64,000 nt of DNA, from positions 62,001-126,000 of the forward strand of contig NZ_LDUE01000050.1 in NCBI RefSeq assembly GCF_001038485.1, written 5' to 3'. A model generated the notes under the pieces. That model was not told the origin of the DNA. It worked only from the letters and a program-made list of their open reading frames with translations, and searched no databases. This DNA is from Ornithinibacillus californiensis. GTDB lineage: Bacteria > Bacillota > Bacilli > Bacillales > Amphibacillaceae. The first letter of the stretch is position 1. The number at the start of each line of letters is the position of its first letter. The translations under genes were made by a program, and so were the position numbers. Shown here piece by piece: positions 8,776 through 17,962 of this stretch.

Positions 8776-8860
8776 AGTAATTCCCTCCTAATACGACTCA
8801 ATATATGTCAATTTAGTTATAGTTTTGTTTGATGATTGCTAGTTACGTGATTAATACTTC

Positions 8861-9055
8861 TTATTTAGGAAGCATTGCTTTGATACGCTTGAAGTCACCA
8901 GCAGATACTAGTGTACCTTTACGTAATTTACGCTTTTGCTTTTGAGATTTATGAGCAAACATATGGCTTGTGTATGCATGTGATCTTTTTACTTTTCCAG
9001 AACCAGTTCTCTTAAAACGTTTAGCAGAACCTCTGTGGGTTTTCATTTTTGGCAT
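8861..9055 (-). CDS. rpmI: 50S ribosomal protein L35
   Basis: L35, 64 residues, a very basic small protein of the large ribosomal subunit. It begins [20 protein letters not shown], the universal L35 signature, and ends KRIKAMLP. It is the middle gene of infC-rpmI-rplT, 29 bases after the infC stop, and shares the L20-controlled leader. GAGGAAA precedes the ATG at 9055. Confidence 0.98.
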   Translation of the reverse strand: MPKMKTHRGSAKRFKRTGSGKVKRSHAYTSHMFAHKSQKQKRKLRKGTLVSAGDFKRIKAMLPK

Positions 9056-9084
9056 GTTGATTTCCTCCTCGAATGCTTAAATGT

Positions 9085-9603
9085 TTATTGTTTTTCATTG
9101 TTTGGAGCAAGCATCATGAACATATTACGACCTTCCATTTTAGGCTTAGACTCTACAGTTGCGATATCCTTTACCGCTTCTGCAAAACGATCTAATACCT
9201 CTTGCCCAAGCTCCTTGTGTGTAATTGCACGTCCGCGGAAACGAACAGCTGCTTTTACCTTGTCGCCTTTTTCTAAGAATTTACGTGCGTTTTTCAACTT
9301 TGTATCAAAGTCATGTGCACCAATTCCAGGAGTAAAGCGTACTTCTTTCACGTTAATAATCTTTTGGTTTTTACGAGCTTCTTTTTCTTTCTTTTGTTGC
9401 TCGTAACGGTATTTACCGTAATTCATGATTCTTGCTACTGGTGGTTTTGCAGTAGGTGCAACTAAAACTAAATCTAAATTTTGTTTTTGTGCAAGCTCTA
9501 ATGCGTCTTGACGTGATTTCACACCAAGTTGATCACCATTTGAATCAATCAATCGTACCTCTTTCGCACGAATCTTTTCATTAACGTTCATATCTTTGCT
9601 AAT
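9085..9603 (-). CDS. infC: Translation initiation factor IF-3 (AUU start)
   Basis: IF-3 binds the 30S subunit, blocks premature 50S joining and proof-reads start codons and initiator tRNA. The N domain ([20 protein letters not shown]), linker and C domain ([20 protein letters not shown]) are complete. The start is taken as ATT at 9603-9601, giving [14 protein letters not shown], 172 residues. GGAGGTG (9617-9611) sits seven bases before ATT but 19 bases before the downstream ATG at 9591, and B. subtilis IF-3 also begins at AUU with the same SKD residues. The AUU start classically lets IF-3 limit its own translation. First gene of infC-rpmI-rplT. Confidence 0.96.
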   Translation of the reverse strand: MSKDMNVNEKIRAKEVRLIDSNGDQLGVKSRQDALELAQKQNLDLVLVAPTAKPPVARIMNYGKYRYEQQKKEKEARKNQKIINVKEVRFTPGIGAHDFDTKLKNARKFLEKGDKVKAAVRFRGRAITHKELGQEVLDRFAEAVKDIATVESKPKMEGRNMFMMLAPNNEKQ

Positions 9604-9803
9604 AGCCAGCCACCTCCAAATTTATTTAGGGTCTGATCCATTACCTGACAAGTTCTATTCAAACAAAAAATGTGGGCACACAAATGCACCCACATATCTT
9701 TAGACGTTCTAAAAAGATGTTAACCAGTCAACTACAAATATGCGTTGAACAGGTGAGAAGCGGGTGCCTCTACTTGTCATCAGATCATTCAATTTTATTC
9801 AAC
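9604..9803 (-). promoter_or_regulatory. L20 leader: autoregulatory attenuator of infC-rpmI-rplT
   Basis: A ~200-nt untranslated leader between promoter and infC. A terminator hairpin (GGGTGCA with TGTGCCC inside 9670-9695, followed by six T in RNA sense) would stop transcription early. The RNA segment GCACCC from 9767-9762 complements GGGTGC in the 5' arm of that hairpin, forming an alternative antiterminator. This matches the B. subtilis L20 leader, where L20 binding favours termination. The mutually exclusive pairings are seen; L20 binding is by homology. Confidence 0.85.
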
Positions 9804-9809
9804 TTTTAT

Positions 9810-9839
9810 AGATTACCATAGCCTTGAATAAATTGTCAA
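9810..9839 (-). promoter_or_regulatory. SigA promoter of infC operon
   Basis: Consensus -35 TTGACA (9839-9834), 18-base spacer and TAATCT -10 (9815-9810) preceded by TGG, an extended -10. Transcription would begin near 9803, at the start of the L20 leader. Confidence 0.75.
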
Positions 9840-9903
9840 CCCTTTGTTTCATATCTAGTATACACTACTTATCCTTTTTTTGAAACCCTATATACATCTT
9901 TGC

Positions 9904-11853
9904 CTATTTCTTTTTGCGCAAAACCTTTTTATCTATTTCTTCTTTGATTAGTTTTTCAAAGTCATTATAGGCAAGTGTTTCGGAATTTTTCTCACCATAT
10001 CTTCTTACATTGACAGCTTCTTCTTCCACTTCTTTATCTCCAACAACAAGAGCAAATGGAATTTTTTCAGTTTGGGCCTCACGGATCTTATATCCAATTT
10101 TCTCATCACGCTCATCCACTTCAACTCGAACCCCTTGGAATTGTAACTTTTCTGCTACTTTCTTCGCATAATCAAGGTGAGCATTTGGCGACACTGGAAT
10201 TACTTTTACTTGAGTTGGTGCTAGCCAAGTTGGGAATGCCCCTTTGTATTCTTCCAGTAAGAATGCCACAAAACGTTCCATCGTTGAAACGACACCACGG
10301 TGAAGTACAACTGGGCGATGTTCTTTACCGTCTTCTCCAATATAAGAAAGTTCAAAGCGCTCTGGTAATAGAACATCAATCTGTACAGTAGATAAAGTTT
10401 CATCTTTACCCAGGGCTGTTTTTACTTGTACATCAAGCTTCGGTCCGTAGAACGCTGCTTCGCCTTCCGCTTCCACATATTCTAGGTTCATATCTTCCAT
10501 TGTTTCTTTTAGAAGGCCTTGTGTTTTTTCCCACATTTCATCATTGTCGATGTATTTCTCTTTATCTTCTGGATCGCGATATGATAAGCGGAAGTAATAA
10601 TCTTCAATGCCAAAATCTTTATACACGTGTTGAATTAACTCAACTACGCGGATAAATTCTTCTTTTAATTGATCTGGACGTGCGAAAATATGCGCATCAT
10701 TTAGAGTCATTGCACGAACACGTTGTAGTCCAGCTAATGCACCAGACATTTCATAACGATGCATTGTTCCTAGTTCTGCAATACGAACTGGAAGATTGCG
10801 ATAGCTCCATAATTGATTTTTAAAAATCATCATGTGGTGTGGGCAGTTCATTGGGCGGAGAACTAATTCTTCGTTATCCATTTGCATGGTAGGGAACATA
10901 TCCTCATGGTAATGATCCCAGTGTCCACTTGTTTTATACAAATCTACATTGGCAAGTACTGGTGTATACACATGGTCGTAGCCTAAGCGTTCTTCTAAAT
11001 CAACAATATAGCGCTCGATTTGTCGTCGGATAGTTGCACCTTTTGGTAACCAAAGTGGTAATCCTTGCCCTACTTTCTGGTTAACTGTAAAGATTCCTAA
11101 CTCTTTACCAAGTTTACGGTGGTCACGCTCTTTACGTTCTTCTAATATTTGTAGGTACTCTTCAACTTGAGCAGGCTTTTCAAATGCAGTACCATAGATG
11201 CGCTGTAGCTGTTGATTATTGCTATCCCCTCTCCAGTATGCACCAGAGATGCTAAGTAGCTTAAACGCCTTTAATTTGCTTGTAGATGGCACATGAATTC
11301 CACGGCATAGGTCGAAGAATTCTCCTTGCTTGTAAATCGTAACTTGCTCATCTTCTGGAATGGCGTCAATTAGTTCAAGCTTTAAGTCATCGCCAATTTC
11401 CTCAAACATTTTTTTAGCTTCATCGCGTGAAACTTCCACCCGCTCAATTTGTAAATTCTCATCTACAATGCGCTTCATTTCCTTTTCAATCTTAGGAAGG
11501 TCTTCTGGTGTGATTTTCTCTTCCATATCAAAGTCATAGTAAAATCCTTCTTCTATAGTTGGACCAACACCAAATTTAACATCTTTGTATAGACGTTTAA
11601 TTGCTTGTGCCATTAGATGGGCTGTTGAGTGACGTGCAATCTCAACGCCATCTTCATTCTTATACGTAATGATCTCGATTGCCCCACCATGATCTAATTC
11701 ACGCTTTAAATCATATTGCTTACCATCTAATTTAATAGCTAATGCTTGTTTTCTTAATCCAGGTGAAATAGAAGCTGCGATATCTTCTCCAGTCGTTCCT
11801 TGAGGAAACTCCTTACTTGCTCCATCTGGAAAAACAATTGTAATGTCTGCCAT
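9904..11853 (-). CDS. thrS: Threonine-tRNA ligase
   Basis: Charges tRNA-Thr with threonine. The 649-residue protein has the full bacterial layout: TGS domain (1-62), editing domain with [12 protein letters not shown] near residue 75, class II catalytic core with [12 protein letters not shown] (zinc-binding Cys near 335) and the C-terminal anticodon-binding domain from about 540. ATG 11853 is preferred to GTG 11862 because GGAG lies eight bases upstream of the ATG and overlaps the GTG. Expression is controlled by the T-box leader at 12147-12405; a repeat element lies between that leader and the gene. Confidence 0.98.
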   Translation of the reverse strand: MADITIVFPDGASKEFPQGTTGEDIAASISPGLRKQALAIKLDGKQYDLKRELDHGGAIEIITYKNEDGVEIARHSTAHLMAQAIKRLYKDVKFGVGPTIEEGFYYDFDMEEKITPEDLPKIEKEMKRIVDENLQIERVEVSRDEAKKMFEEIGDDLKLELIDAIPEDEQVTIYKQGEFFDLCRGIHVPSTSKLKAFKLLSISGAYWRGDSNNQQLQRIYGTAFEKPAQVEEYLQILEERKERDHRKLGKELGIFTVNQKVGQGLPLWLPKGATIRRQIERYIVDLEERLGYDHVYTPVLANVDLYKTSGHWDHYHEDMFPTMQMDNEELVLRPMNCPHHMMIFKNQLWSYRNLPVRIAELGTMHRYEMSGALAGLQRVRAMTLNDAHIFARPDQLKEEFIRVVELIQHVYKDFGIEDYYFRLSYRDPEDKEKYIDNDEMWEKTQGLLKETMEDMNLEYVEAEGEAAFYGPKLDVQVKTALGKDETLSTVQIDVLLPERFELSYIGEDGKEHRPVVLHRGVVSTMERFVAFLLEEYKGAFPTWLAPTQVKVIPVSPNAHLDYAKKVAEKLQFQGVRVEVDERDEKIGYKIREAQTEKIPFALVVGDKEVEEEAVNVRRYGEKNSETLAYNDFEKLIKEEIDKKVLRKKK

Positions 11854-11941
11854 GATTAACACTCCTTTTTCCTATTTATTTAATTTATAGAGATAAAAGA
11901 TTTATTGAGTGGAAGAGTGATTATTTTATAGTGTGCTCTTA

Positions 11942-12123
11942 GCGTTCCGATTACACGTAGACTCCTGCGGGAGAAAAGGCATCGGTGAGACCCCGAGAAT
12001 GCACCTGCGTCTGCAAGTAACGCTACGCAGTAGGCTTCCTCGGTGCAAGGCAGCAATGAAGTAAATTCAAGTAGTTGCCTGGCTCACCAGCCGCCCGCGG
12101 AAAGCGGAGTGTAATCGGGACGC
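11942..12123. repeat. GC-rich interspersed repeat with inverted ends (type B, short copy)
   Basis: A 182-bp non-coding GC-rich element in the thrS leader, downstream of the T-box terminator. The ends pair over 15 bp with one mismatch: GCGTTCCGATTACAC (11942-11956) and GTGTAATCGGGACGC (12109-12123). Its core is the reverse complement of the core in the 7982-8312 element. The end sequences differ from those of the other copy, yet each copy keeps its own complementarity. It would be transcribed as part of the thrS 5' leader. Confidence 0.75.
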
Positions 12124-12146
12124 GGTTATGGCAAGTCACTGAAATT

Positions 12147-12405
12147 AAAAAACGCCCATCCCTCTGCACATATGCAAAGGGACGAGCGTTGGTCACGTGG
12201 TTCCACCCTAATTCCCGTAAATTAATACGGCTTCAATCTTTAACGCAGATATACGCTACCATCTACTAAAATTCGAAAGTAGAGTTCAAAGGTGGTAATC
12301 ATCTGGCTGCATGAGGAAGCTTTCAGCCTAGGCTTCCCTCTCTTAAACATAACAGGATTCAAATGATCATGTCCTTATCTTTACTGATAAATATTTTAAG
12401 TATAA
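12147..12405 (-). promoter_or_regulatory. T-box leader controlling thrS
   Basis: In RNA sense the region carries the T-box core GGGTGGAACCACG (12208-12196). It is followed by a terminator (AACGCTCGTCCC ... GGGATGGGCGTT, 12190-12151) ending in six T. Upstream sequence can form the long Stem I, with AGAGAGGGAAG-type elements. A candidate specifier is ACC (threonine) in GATTACCACC at 12300-12291. Uncharged tRNA-Thr would bind the specifier and the TGGA bulge and allow read-through into thrS. Class assignment is secure; the exact specifier is inferred. Confidence 0.92.
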
Positions 12406-12410
12406 TCCAC

Positions 12411-12439
12411 ATTATAGCGCTAGTTTCAAGGATAATCAA
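12411..12439 (-). promoter_or_regulatory. SigA promoter of thrS
   Basis: -35 TTGATT (12439-12434), a 17-base spacer and a perfect -10 TATAAT (12416-12411). It just overlaps the end of ytxC and lies directly upstream of the T-box leader. Confidence 0.85.
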
Positions 12440-13296
12440 GTCCTGTTATTATTTTTTATATAAAAAGGAAAAGGAAACTTATTAAATGGTTCGAAATCCA
12501 CTCTCTCCTGAAATACATTAATAACTGTTAGTGTTTTCGGTTCAGAAGGATGATCCCCGTAAATTTTTATTTTCCGAGGGGCCATCGCTATTAGTGGCCC
12601 TAAATTTAATTCATCTTCATCTAATCCTACGATATACAATGGCTCTTTCTGCATCAACATTTTGAGTTCCATACGTGAAAACTTTTTTCCGTCTGCCTTA
12701 AAGAAAGAAAATGTGTTTCCTTGTAATATATGAATAACATTAAAAATCGGCTCTTTTTTTACGACATATTCTCTTAACATATTAACAAATTCCTGGTGAT
12801 CTTCTTCCCGCTTATATTCATCAATAGCTAAACCTACGATATTAATTAAGTAATCCTTAAACACTTTTAATCTAAATTTCACAATTGAATCAAAATGAAT
12901 GGCTGTTGTGTTTTTTACATTAGAAACAAATAATGAATAAAGCAATGGTAATGGATCATCCTTTTGTTTTCTAACTTGTACACTTTCGTCGTCTTCTCCA
13001 GCGAGTAACCAGTGTGTAATATCTAAGATCTTTTCAATTTCATCCTGATTAGAAAAATAATAATATACTTCCGTAATCTCCTTAATAATACCCGATAATC
13101 GATGATTAACAAAAACGTCCACCATTGATTTTACAATCGAATCAACTAATTCATTATCCGCTTGATGGTACTCAACCTTTAAGTGATTCCCCCAATCATC
13201 ATGAGTTTTCCAGTGTAATTCAATCTTTTTGTTATAACGAAATAATTGCTCACAAAAACTAATTACTTCTTTATTCGAAGAAAAATAAACGTTCAT
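12436..13296 (-). CDS. ytxC: Sporulation-associated protein YtxC
   Basis: A 286-residue homologue of B. subtilis YtxC, an uncharacterised protein annotated as sporulation-related. It sits between dnaI and thrS exactly as in B. subtilis. It is hydrophilic, with no membrane segment, and rich in charged and aromatic residues (EITEVYYYFSNQDEIEKIL near 70-90). No catalytic motif was recognised. ATG 13296 is preceded by GATGAGG. Its 3' end overlaps the -35 box of the thrS promoter, so the two are separate units. Orthology rests on position and overall sequence style. Confidence 0.85.
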   Translation of the reverse strand: MNVYFSSNKEVISFCEQLFRYNKKIELHWKTHDDWGNHLKVEYHQADNELVDSIVKSMVDVFVNHRLSGIIKEITEVYYYFSNQDEIEKILDITHWLLAGEDDESVQVRKQKDDPLPLLYSLFVSNVKNTTAIHFDSIVKFRLKVFKDYLINIVGLAIDEYKREEDHQEFVNMLREYVVKKEPIFNVIHILQGNTFSFFKADGKKFSRMELKMLMQKEPLYIVGLDEDELNLGPLIAMAPRKIKIYGDHPSEPKTLTVINVFQERVDFEPFNKFPFPFYIKNNNRT

Positions 13297-13440
13297 TTAA
13301 CCTCATCACCCTCATCCAAAACCAAACTGTTACATTATATGGACATACATTTTAAAAAATGATTAATCCATTAAAACTAGTAACTTTAGTAAAAAAGATT
13401 ATGAATGCGCGAGTGGTTGAATTAACGGTAATATAAAGAA

Positions 13441-13475
13441 AAAAAGCCAGTATAAAATAACTTTTACTAGCTTTT
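13441..13475 (-). terminator. Terminator after dnaI
   Basis: In RNA sense AAAGCTAGTA pairs with TACTGGCTTT, followed by a T run. The stem begins at the dnaI stop codon and separates dnaB-dnaI from ytxC. Confidence 0.75.
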
Positions 13476-14406
13476 ACTTTATTCTTCTATTATCAGCAAA
13501 GATAGGAACTTCTGAGCTCACTTGTCTAATCCGTTCCATAATTCTACCTGCTTTTACTGCCTCGATATCCCCACGATTAGTTTTTGCTAAATGGTCTTCA
13601 AGTTGATCCATACTATAATTAGACGTAAAGAATACCGGTAATCTTTCCATCATGCGATAATGCAATATTGCTCCTAAGATTTCATCCCGGAACCAAGCCG
13701 ATTGTGATTCAGCACCAATATCATCTAACATTAATACATCAGCTTTTTTAAAATAATCGATTTTCTCATTAATAGAATCATCTTTAATGGAAGATTTAAT
13801 CTCCCTACTAAACTCCGGCATGTAGATTAACATGGAAGAGATGTTATATTTTTTAAGTTCATTAGCAATAGCACCTAAAAAATATGTTTTCCCTACACCA
13901 AATGGTCCATACAAGTATAAGCCACGCTTTGGAATCCCCTCTTTAACTTGACTAAGAAATTGGATGATTTCACGTATAGCTTTACTTCTATTCGGGTCAT
14001 TATCTATACCATCAATAGTTGCTTCCAATATCTCTTTAGGCATATATAAGCTTTGTATAAGATTCTGTTGTTGTTGCTCCTTTTCATAAGCAACCCGGCT
14101 ATGACACTTTTCATAGGATAAATGTATTTCATTATTTTCTATACGTAGAATCGGAGAATACCCAGGGAGCATATTCTTACACCCACCAAGAGAGGAGCAT
14201 TGATCACATTGCTTTGATTGTGATTTATATTCATATAATTTTATAAGGTTTTTCTCGATTTCACGTTGGGCTAATTCTGGATGTAAGGATAGAAATTCTT
14301 TTATTTCCGGGTCATTCAAAACATCATTCTTAATTCTAGTATAATTCTCTTGAAAGTTTTCGTTTTTTTCCATCCATTTCTTTAATGAGGATTGTACTGG
14401 TTTCAT
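13474..14406 (-). CDS. dnaI: Primosomal protein DnaI (helicase loader)
   Basis: AAA+ ATPase that loads replicative helicase DnaC onto DNA with DnaB and DnaD. Walker A GPFGVGKTYF lies near residue 166, Walker B VLMLDDIGAE near 226, and a sensor/arginine-finger region follows. The N-terminal zinc-binding module has cysteines in CDQCSSLGGC and CHSR. The start is taken as ATG 14406 (MKPVQSSLKKW), giving 310 residues, because AAGGATGAT sits just upstream and B. subtilis DnaI (311 aa) begins in the same way. A GTG at 14424, touching the dnaB stop, is the alternative. Cotranscribed with dnaB. Confidence 0.95.
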   Translation of the reverse strand: MKPVQSSLKKWMEKNENFQENYTRIKNDVLNDPEIKEFLSLHPELAQREIEKNLIKLYEYKSQSKQCDQCSSLGGCKNMLPGYSPILRIENNEIHLSYEKCHSRVAYEKEQQQQNLIQSLYMPKEILEATIDGIDNDPNRSKAIREIIQFLSQVKEGIPKRGLYLYGPFGVGKTYFLGAIANELKKYNISSMLIYMPEFSREIKSSIKDDSINEKIDYFKKADVLMLDDIGAESQSAWFRDEILGAILHYRMMERLPVFFTSNYSMDQLEDHLAKTNRGDIEAVKAGRIMERIRQVSSEVPIFADNRRIK

Positions 14407-14423
14407 GTCAATCATCCTTGGCA

Positions 14424-15791
14424 CTAATTATTTTTTGAACTACTAGAGTATTGTTGGAGTAAAGTTGCTATCTCTTCTTTCTCACGTTCCAAATCAACGG
14501 AGGCAACTGTTTTACTTGGTTGATTTGTTTTTTGATTGCGGGCTTTAAACCAATCTGGAACTACTTCAGTTCTTGTACCTTGCTTTTTATAATTTTGATA
14601 GTTTTTCTGTTTTTTCTCTATAGAATCACGATAACGTTCCTTTTCTTTCTTTGCAAACATCATTGCTTCTTTAGCAGATTTTAAATTAGCCCGAGACCAA
14701 TGACTAGCTATTTTCTCTAAATATGCCTTAGATAGCTTCATGTTCGTTTGGAGCAAGACATAATGAATTAATACATTCATGACTGGAGAAGGTAACCCTT
14801 GTGTAGTCATAATCTCACGGATAACTTTTAAATCTGATTCAGAAGCATGATTTCCACTGGATAAATCTTCTAATAATTGTTTAGGAGATATAGTTTCTAA
14901 TTCATTAATGAGCTGCTCCTCTTTTGTCATTGATTCCTTCTGTTTATACGGAACTACTTGAGCATTATCCTGTTGTTGTTTAGGTAATAATTGGATTGTA
15001 GCTACTTTACGAGAATTTTTAAATGTATCATGACAAGCCTCTTTAAATTCTTCCATATCAAGCTTATTTTCGTCCGTTAAAGCCCATAATACACATTTTT
15101 CAACTTCATATTCCGCTAGTCCATATAATTGCATCATTTGATTAATGATTCGCTTATTTTCCGTTGTCAAAACTCGCTTATAAGGTATCATTCTTGATTT
15201 TAACATCTGTTCCATCCATGAAAAGTCAAGCGTATCCAACTGCGGTCCGGCAGTATCTGGAATACGGTTAACGTTCTGTACTGCATCGAAATTAGAATGG
15301 ATGGTATCAAAAACATCTCCAAATGAGGCAGTAATATTTCTTCCCATTGGTTGTTGCTCTTGTCTAAGGTAATGAGATTTCAATAGTGTGAATTTATCTT
15401 TCCCGACATGGTGAAGCAGTAATTGGGATAACATGGCATCTCTAAAAAAGTCTGCTGGAGAGAATGGTTTTTGTAACATATAGTGAAAAACTGTTTGATC
15501 AGTAGTTTTATCCTCAAAGGTTTCTAATAATCCAATTGCTTCCAATTTTAATCTTGCTTCATAGATTTCTACTAATGAAATATTTAAGTAGTTCATTAAT
15601 GTATGGTGAGTCTGAGTGGACATCTCTGTCTGAAAATCCATTTCATTCAGTAACGTTTGATATAGACTCACGGCTTTAATACCAAGTAGTGGCTGATAAA
15701 GATGGGTTAATGATTTTGAATAATCAACAGGGAAATTACCTTGTAACACAACTGTATAACCATCGACAGGCAATATCTTTCCAATGTTCAT
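14424..15791 (-). CDS. dnaB: Replication initiation and membrane attachment protein DnaB
   Basis: The Gram-positive DnaB, unrelated to the E. coli helicase, which recruits the helicase loader to oriC and restart sites and links initiation to the membrane. The 455-residue protein has an N-terminal winged-helix/DDBH1 half (SLTHLYQPLLGIKAVSLYQTL near 26-46) and a C-terminal DDBH2 region (about 300-400) containing the YxxxIxxxW-like stretch KAYLEKIASHWSRANLKS. Its stop shares a base with an alternative dnaI start, and the pair form one operon downstream of nrdR. Length is close to B. subtilis DnaB (472). Confidence 0.94.
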   Translation of the reverse strand: MNIGKILPVDGYTVVLQGNFPVDYSKSLTHLYQPLLGIKAVSLYQTLLNEMDFQTEMSTQTHHTLMNYLNISLVEIYEARLKLEAIGLLETFEDKTTDQTVFHYMLQKPFSPADFFRDAMLSQLLLHHVGKDKFTLLKSHYLRQEQQPMGRNITASFGDVFDTIHSNFDAVQNVNRIPDTAGPQLDTLDFSWMEQMLKSRMIPYKRVLTTENKRIINQMMQLYGLAEYEVEKCVLWALTDENKLDMEEFKEACHDTFKNSRKVATIQLLPKQQQDNAQVVPYKQKESMTKEEQLINELETISPKQLLEDLSSGNHASESDLKVIREIMTTQGLPSPVMNVLIHYVLLQTNMKLSKAYLEKIASHWSRANLKSAKEAMMFAKKEKERYRDSIEKKQKNYQNYKKQGTRTEVVPDWFKARNQKTNQPSKTVASVDLEREKEEIATLLQQYSSSSKNN

Positions 15792-15818
15792 CTTAACCCT
15801 TCTTTCTTTAGTCTATTA

Positions 15819-16283
15819 TTAACCCTTTTTATCGGTTTGAATTAGATCTTTTAATTCATCAAGAAAAACGTTAATATCTTTAAATTGACGGTATACAGAA
15901 GCAAATCGCACGTAGGCAACGTCATCAACCGATGAAAGTCGTTCCATCACCTTTTCCCCTACTTCATTGCTATCAATTTCAGACGCACCGGAATTTCTTA
16001 ATTCTTTTTCCACGTCAAAAGCAATAGATTCAATCTTTTCGATAGAAACTGGTCTCTTCTCACATGCTTTTATTAATCCACGAACAAGCTTTTCACGGCT
16101 AAATTCCTGTCTCGTTCCATCTTTCTTTACAACTATTAGAGGAACTTCCTCAATCCGCTCAAATGTCGTAAAACGATAACCACATTTTTCACATTCCCGT
16201 CTTCTTCGGATAGAACGTCCCTCTTCAATCGGTCTAGAGTCTAAAACCTTTGTATTCTTATTTTGGCAATTTGAACATCTCAT
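15819..16283 (-). CDS. nrdR: Transcriptional repressor NrdR
   Basis: ATP/dATP-sensing repressor of ribonucleotide reductase genes. A zinc ribbon with Cys3, Cys6, Cys31 and Cys34 is followed by the ATP-cone domain (residues ~49-139, [16 protein letters not shown]). The 154-residue length is standard. The second residue block reads RCSNC where most NrdR have RCPxC; the ligands are kept. It is followed 28 bases later by dnaB, as in B. subtilis (ytcG-dnaB-dnaI). The speD gene that lies near here in B. subtilis is absent. No nrd genes are in view to look for its boxes. Confidence 0.96.
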   Translation of the reverse strand: MRCSNCQNKNTKVLDSRPIEEGRSIRRRRECEKCGYRFTTFERIEEVPLIVVKKDGTRQEFSREKLVRGLIKACEKRPVSIEKIESIAFDVEKELRNSGASEIDSNEVGEKVMERLSSVDDVAYVRFASVYRQFKDINVFLDELKDLIQTDKKG

Positions 16284-16315
16284 TTAATTAACCCCACTCA
16301 TCTATCAGTCACTTC

Positions 16316-16702
16316 TTAATTTTTATCTATTAATTGTAATTCTTTATTTAATTTTTCATAAAGTTGCTTAACTAATTTGGAACTATGCCCAAAGTCAAAT
16401 GGTAATCCCGATTCGCTAGAGACGTTAAAGTCTATTGCTGTTTGATATGGACGAACCATAATAACAGTTGCTATCACAAACGCTTTTTTCCCTTTAACGA
16501 TACGGAAACTAATCTCTCCATGCTCAGCAGAAATGGAATTCAATTGATAGTTTTGACTACCTTGAACTAACTGTTCTAATATAGCAAGTCCTTTGTCTTT
16601 CGTTGTTTTATAATATCGAGTTTGCAATTCCTTATCCCAATGGTTATCTGATGTTTCAGCTTGATTATAAAAAAAACGTGACAATTTCTTTCCAAAAGAC
16701 AT
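16316..16702 (-). CDS. Conserved cytosolic protein of unknown function
   Basis: A 128-residue soluble protein without membrane segments or cysteines. Visible sequence is mixed alpha/beta, including LQTRYYKTTKDKGLAILEQLV near 25-45 and an IATVIMVRPYQTAIDFNVSSE strand region near 77-97. The LQTRYYKT pattern is reminiscent of DUF1499, but that is a weak likeness. ATG 16702 is chosen over TTG 16711 because AGGAG lies nine bases before the ATG. It sits 32 bases upstream of nrdR and may be cotranscribed with nrdR-dnaB-dnaI. Not recognised. Confidence 0.7.
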   Translation of the reverse strand: MSFGKKLSRFFYNQAETSDNHWDKELQTRYYKTTKDKGLAILEQLVQGSQNYQLNSISAEHGEISFRIVKGKKAFVIATVIMVRPYQTAIDFNVSSESGLPFDFGHSSKLVKQLYEKLNKELQLIDKN

Positions 16703-16866
16703 GCTTTCCAACTCCTAATTCCGTATACTATAACTCTATTTATTTTAACATGTTTTGTAGATTAACCCCAGCAAAATTTTAAAACGACTAGATTCTCATA
16801 TCATGTAATAGATAGGGAGAAAATACAATTAAACAATATACGTCACAGAAAAATAGACAATATAAT

Positions 16867-16895
16867 AGAGGAGCTAGTTAATCTTTAGCTCCTCT
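16867..16895 (-). terminator. Hairpin terminator after gapB
   Basis: AGAGGAGCTA (16867-16876) pairs perfectly with TAGCTCCTCT (16886-16895). The following minus-strand tail is T-rich but interrupted by A, so termination may be imperfect. Confidence 0.6.
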
Positions 16896-16915
16896 AATTA
16901 TTGACATCATTACAA

Positions 16916-17947
16916 TTAGGATATAGAGACCTTTTTTGCGTTCAAATAGCTTCCTACATATTTCACCAAATCAACTACTCTAGTAGAGTAACCCCACTCG
17001 TTATCATACCATGCTAATACTTTGATTTTGTTATCTTCCATCACCATCGTTGATAAACCGTCAATGATTGCGGAGTATTCTGAAGTAGTGTAATCAATCG
17101 ATACTAATGGCTCATCACTGTATTGAATAATTCCAGCTAATTCATTAGCAGCTGCATCTCTAAATACATTGTTTACAATCTCTGCAGTTACTGGTTCTTC
17201 TACATCTACAACTAAATCCACCAAGGACACATTTGGTGTAGGAACTCGTAATGCCATTCCGTGTAACTTCCCTTTCAGGTGTGGCAATACCTCACTTAAT
17301 GCTTTTGCAGCACCAGTCGACGTAGGAATAATGGATTGAGTACAGCCTCTAGCACGACGAAGATCCTTATGTGGATTATCTAAATTCTTTTGGTCATTCG
17401 TAAATGCATGAACAGTAGTCATTAGTCCATTAACAATCTTAAAATTTTCGTCCAATACTTTTACAACTGGAGCTAAGCAATTTGTTGTGCAAGAAGCATT
17501 AGAGATTACATCATCATGATTTTCATCATAATCTTCATGATTTACACCCATAACGATAGTTTTGTCAACTTGCTTCCCCGGTGCTGTAATGACTACTTTT
17601 TTCGCACCAGCAGTTAAATGTAAGCCAGCTGATTCTTTTGTTTTAAACTTACCAGTTGCATCAATGACTACATCAATATCAAGCTTAGACCAAGGTAATT
17701 TATCAGGCTCTCTAGAGTTAACAAGCTCAACACGTTGGCCGTTCACCTCTAGCCCATTAGTAATCGCTTTCACTTCTTCGTTAAAAATACCATGAACACT
17801 ATCATACTTAATAAGGTGTGCTAAGGTTTCTGAAGGATAACTAGCATTAATTGCTACAACCTCTAAATTAGAATCAATAATTGCTTGCCTAAATACCATT
17901 CTTCCAATGCGTCCAAATCCACTAATAGCAACTCGAGTTTTACTCAT
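16916..17947 (-). CDS. gapB: NADP-dependent glyceraldehyde-3-phosphate dehydrogenase GapB (gluconeogenic)
   Basis: Reduces 1,3-bisphosphoglycerate with NADPH during growth on gluconeogenic carbon. The N-terminal Rossmann fold (VAISGFGRIGR, residues 6-16), catalytic Cys153 in SNASCTTNCLAP and C-terminal YDNEWGYS are intact. The GapB type is indicated by VAINASYPSETLAHLIKYDS, where glycolytic GapA enzymes have an Asp that selects NAD. Length (343) is close to B. subtilis GapB (340). Control by CcpN is predicted from two operator matches upstream at 17963-18006. In B. subtilis gapB-speD are paired; here no speD follows. Confidence 0.95.
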   Translation of the reverse strand: MSKTRVAISGFGRIGRMVFRQAIIDSNLEVVAINASYPSETLAHLIKYDSVHGIFNEEVKAITNGLEVNGQRVELVNSREPDKLPWSKLDIDVVIDATGKFKTKESAGLHLTAGAKKVVITAPGKQVDKTIVMGVNHEDYDENHDDVISNASCTTNCLAPVVKVLDENFKIVNGLMTTVHAFTNDQKNLDNPHKDLRRARGCTQSIIPTSTGAAKALSEVLPHLKGKLHGMALRVPTPNVSLVDLVVDVEEPVTAEIVNNVFRDAAANELAGIIQYSDEPLVSIDYTTSEYSAIIDGLSTMVMEDNKIKVLAWYDNEWGYSTRVVDLVKYVGSYLNAKKVSIS

Positions 17948-17962
17948 GATAAGCCTCCTGAT

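Noticed and set aside
7982-12123. Composite transposon bounded by the two inverted type B repeats
   Set aside because: The DNA between them is the ancestral ysdA-infC-thrS segment with core ribosomal genes in B. subtilis order and no transposase; the inverted copies are chance placement.
12075-12269. 64-residue open frame crossing the thrS leader
   Set aside because: It runs antisense through the second repeat copy and the T-box terminator and core, which explain the conservation.
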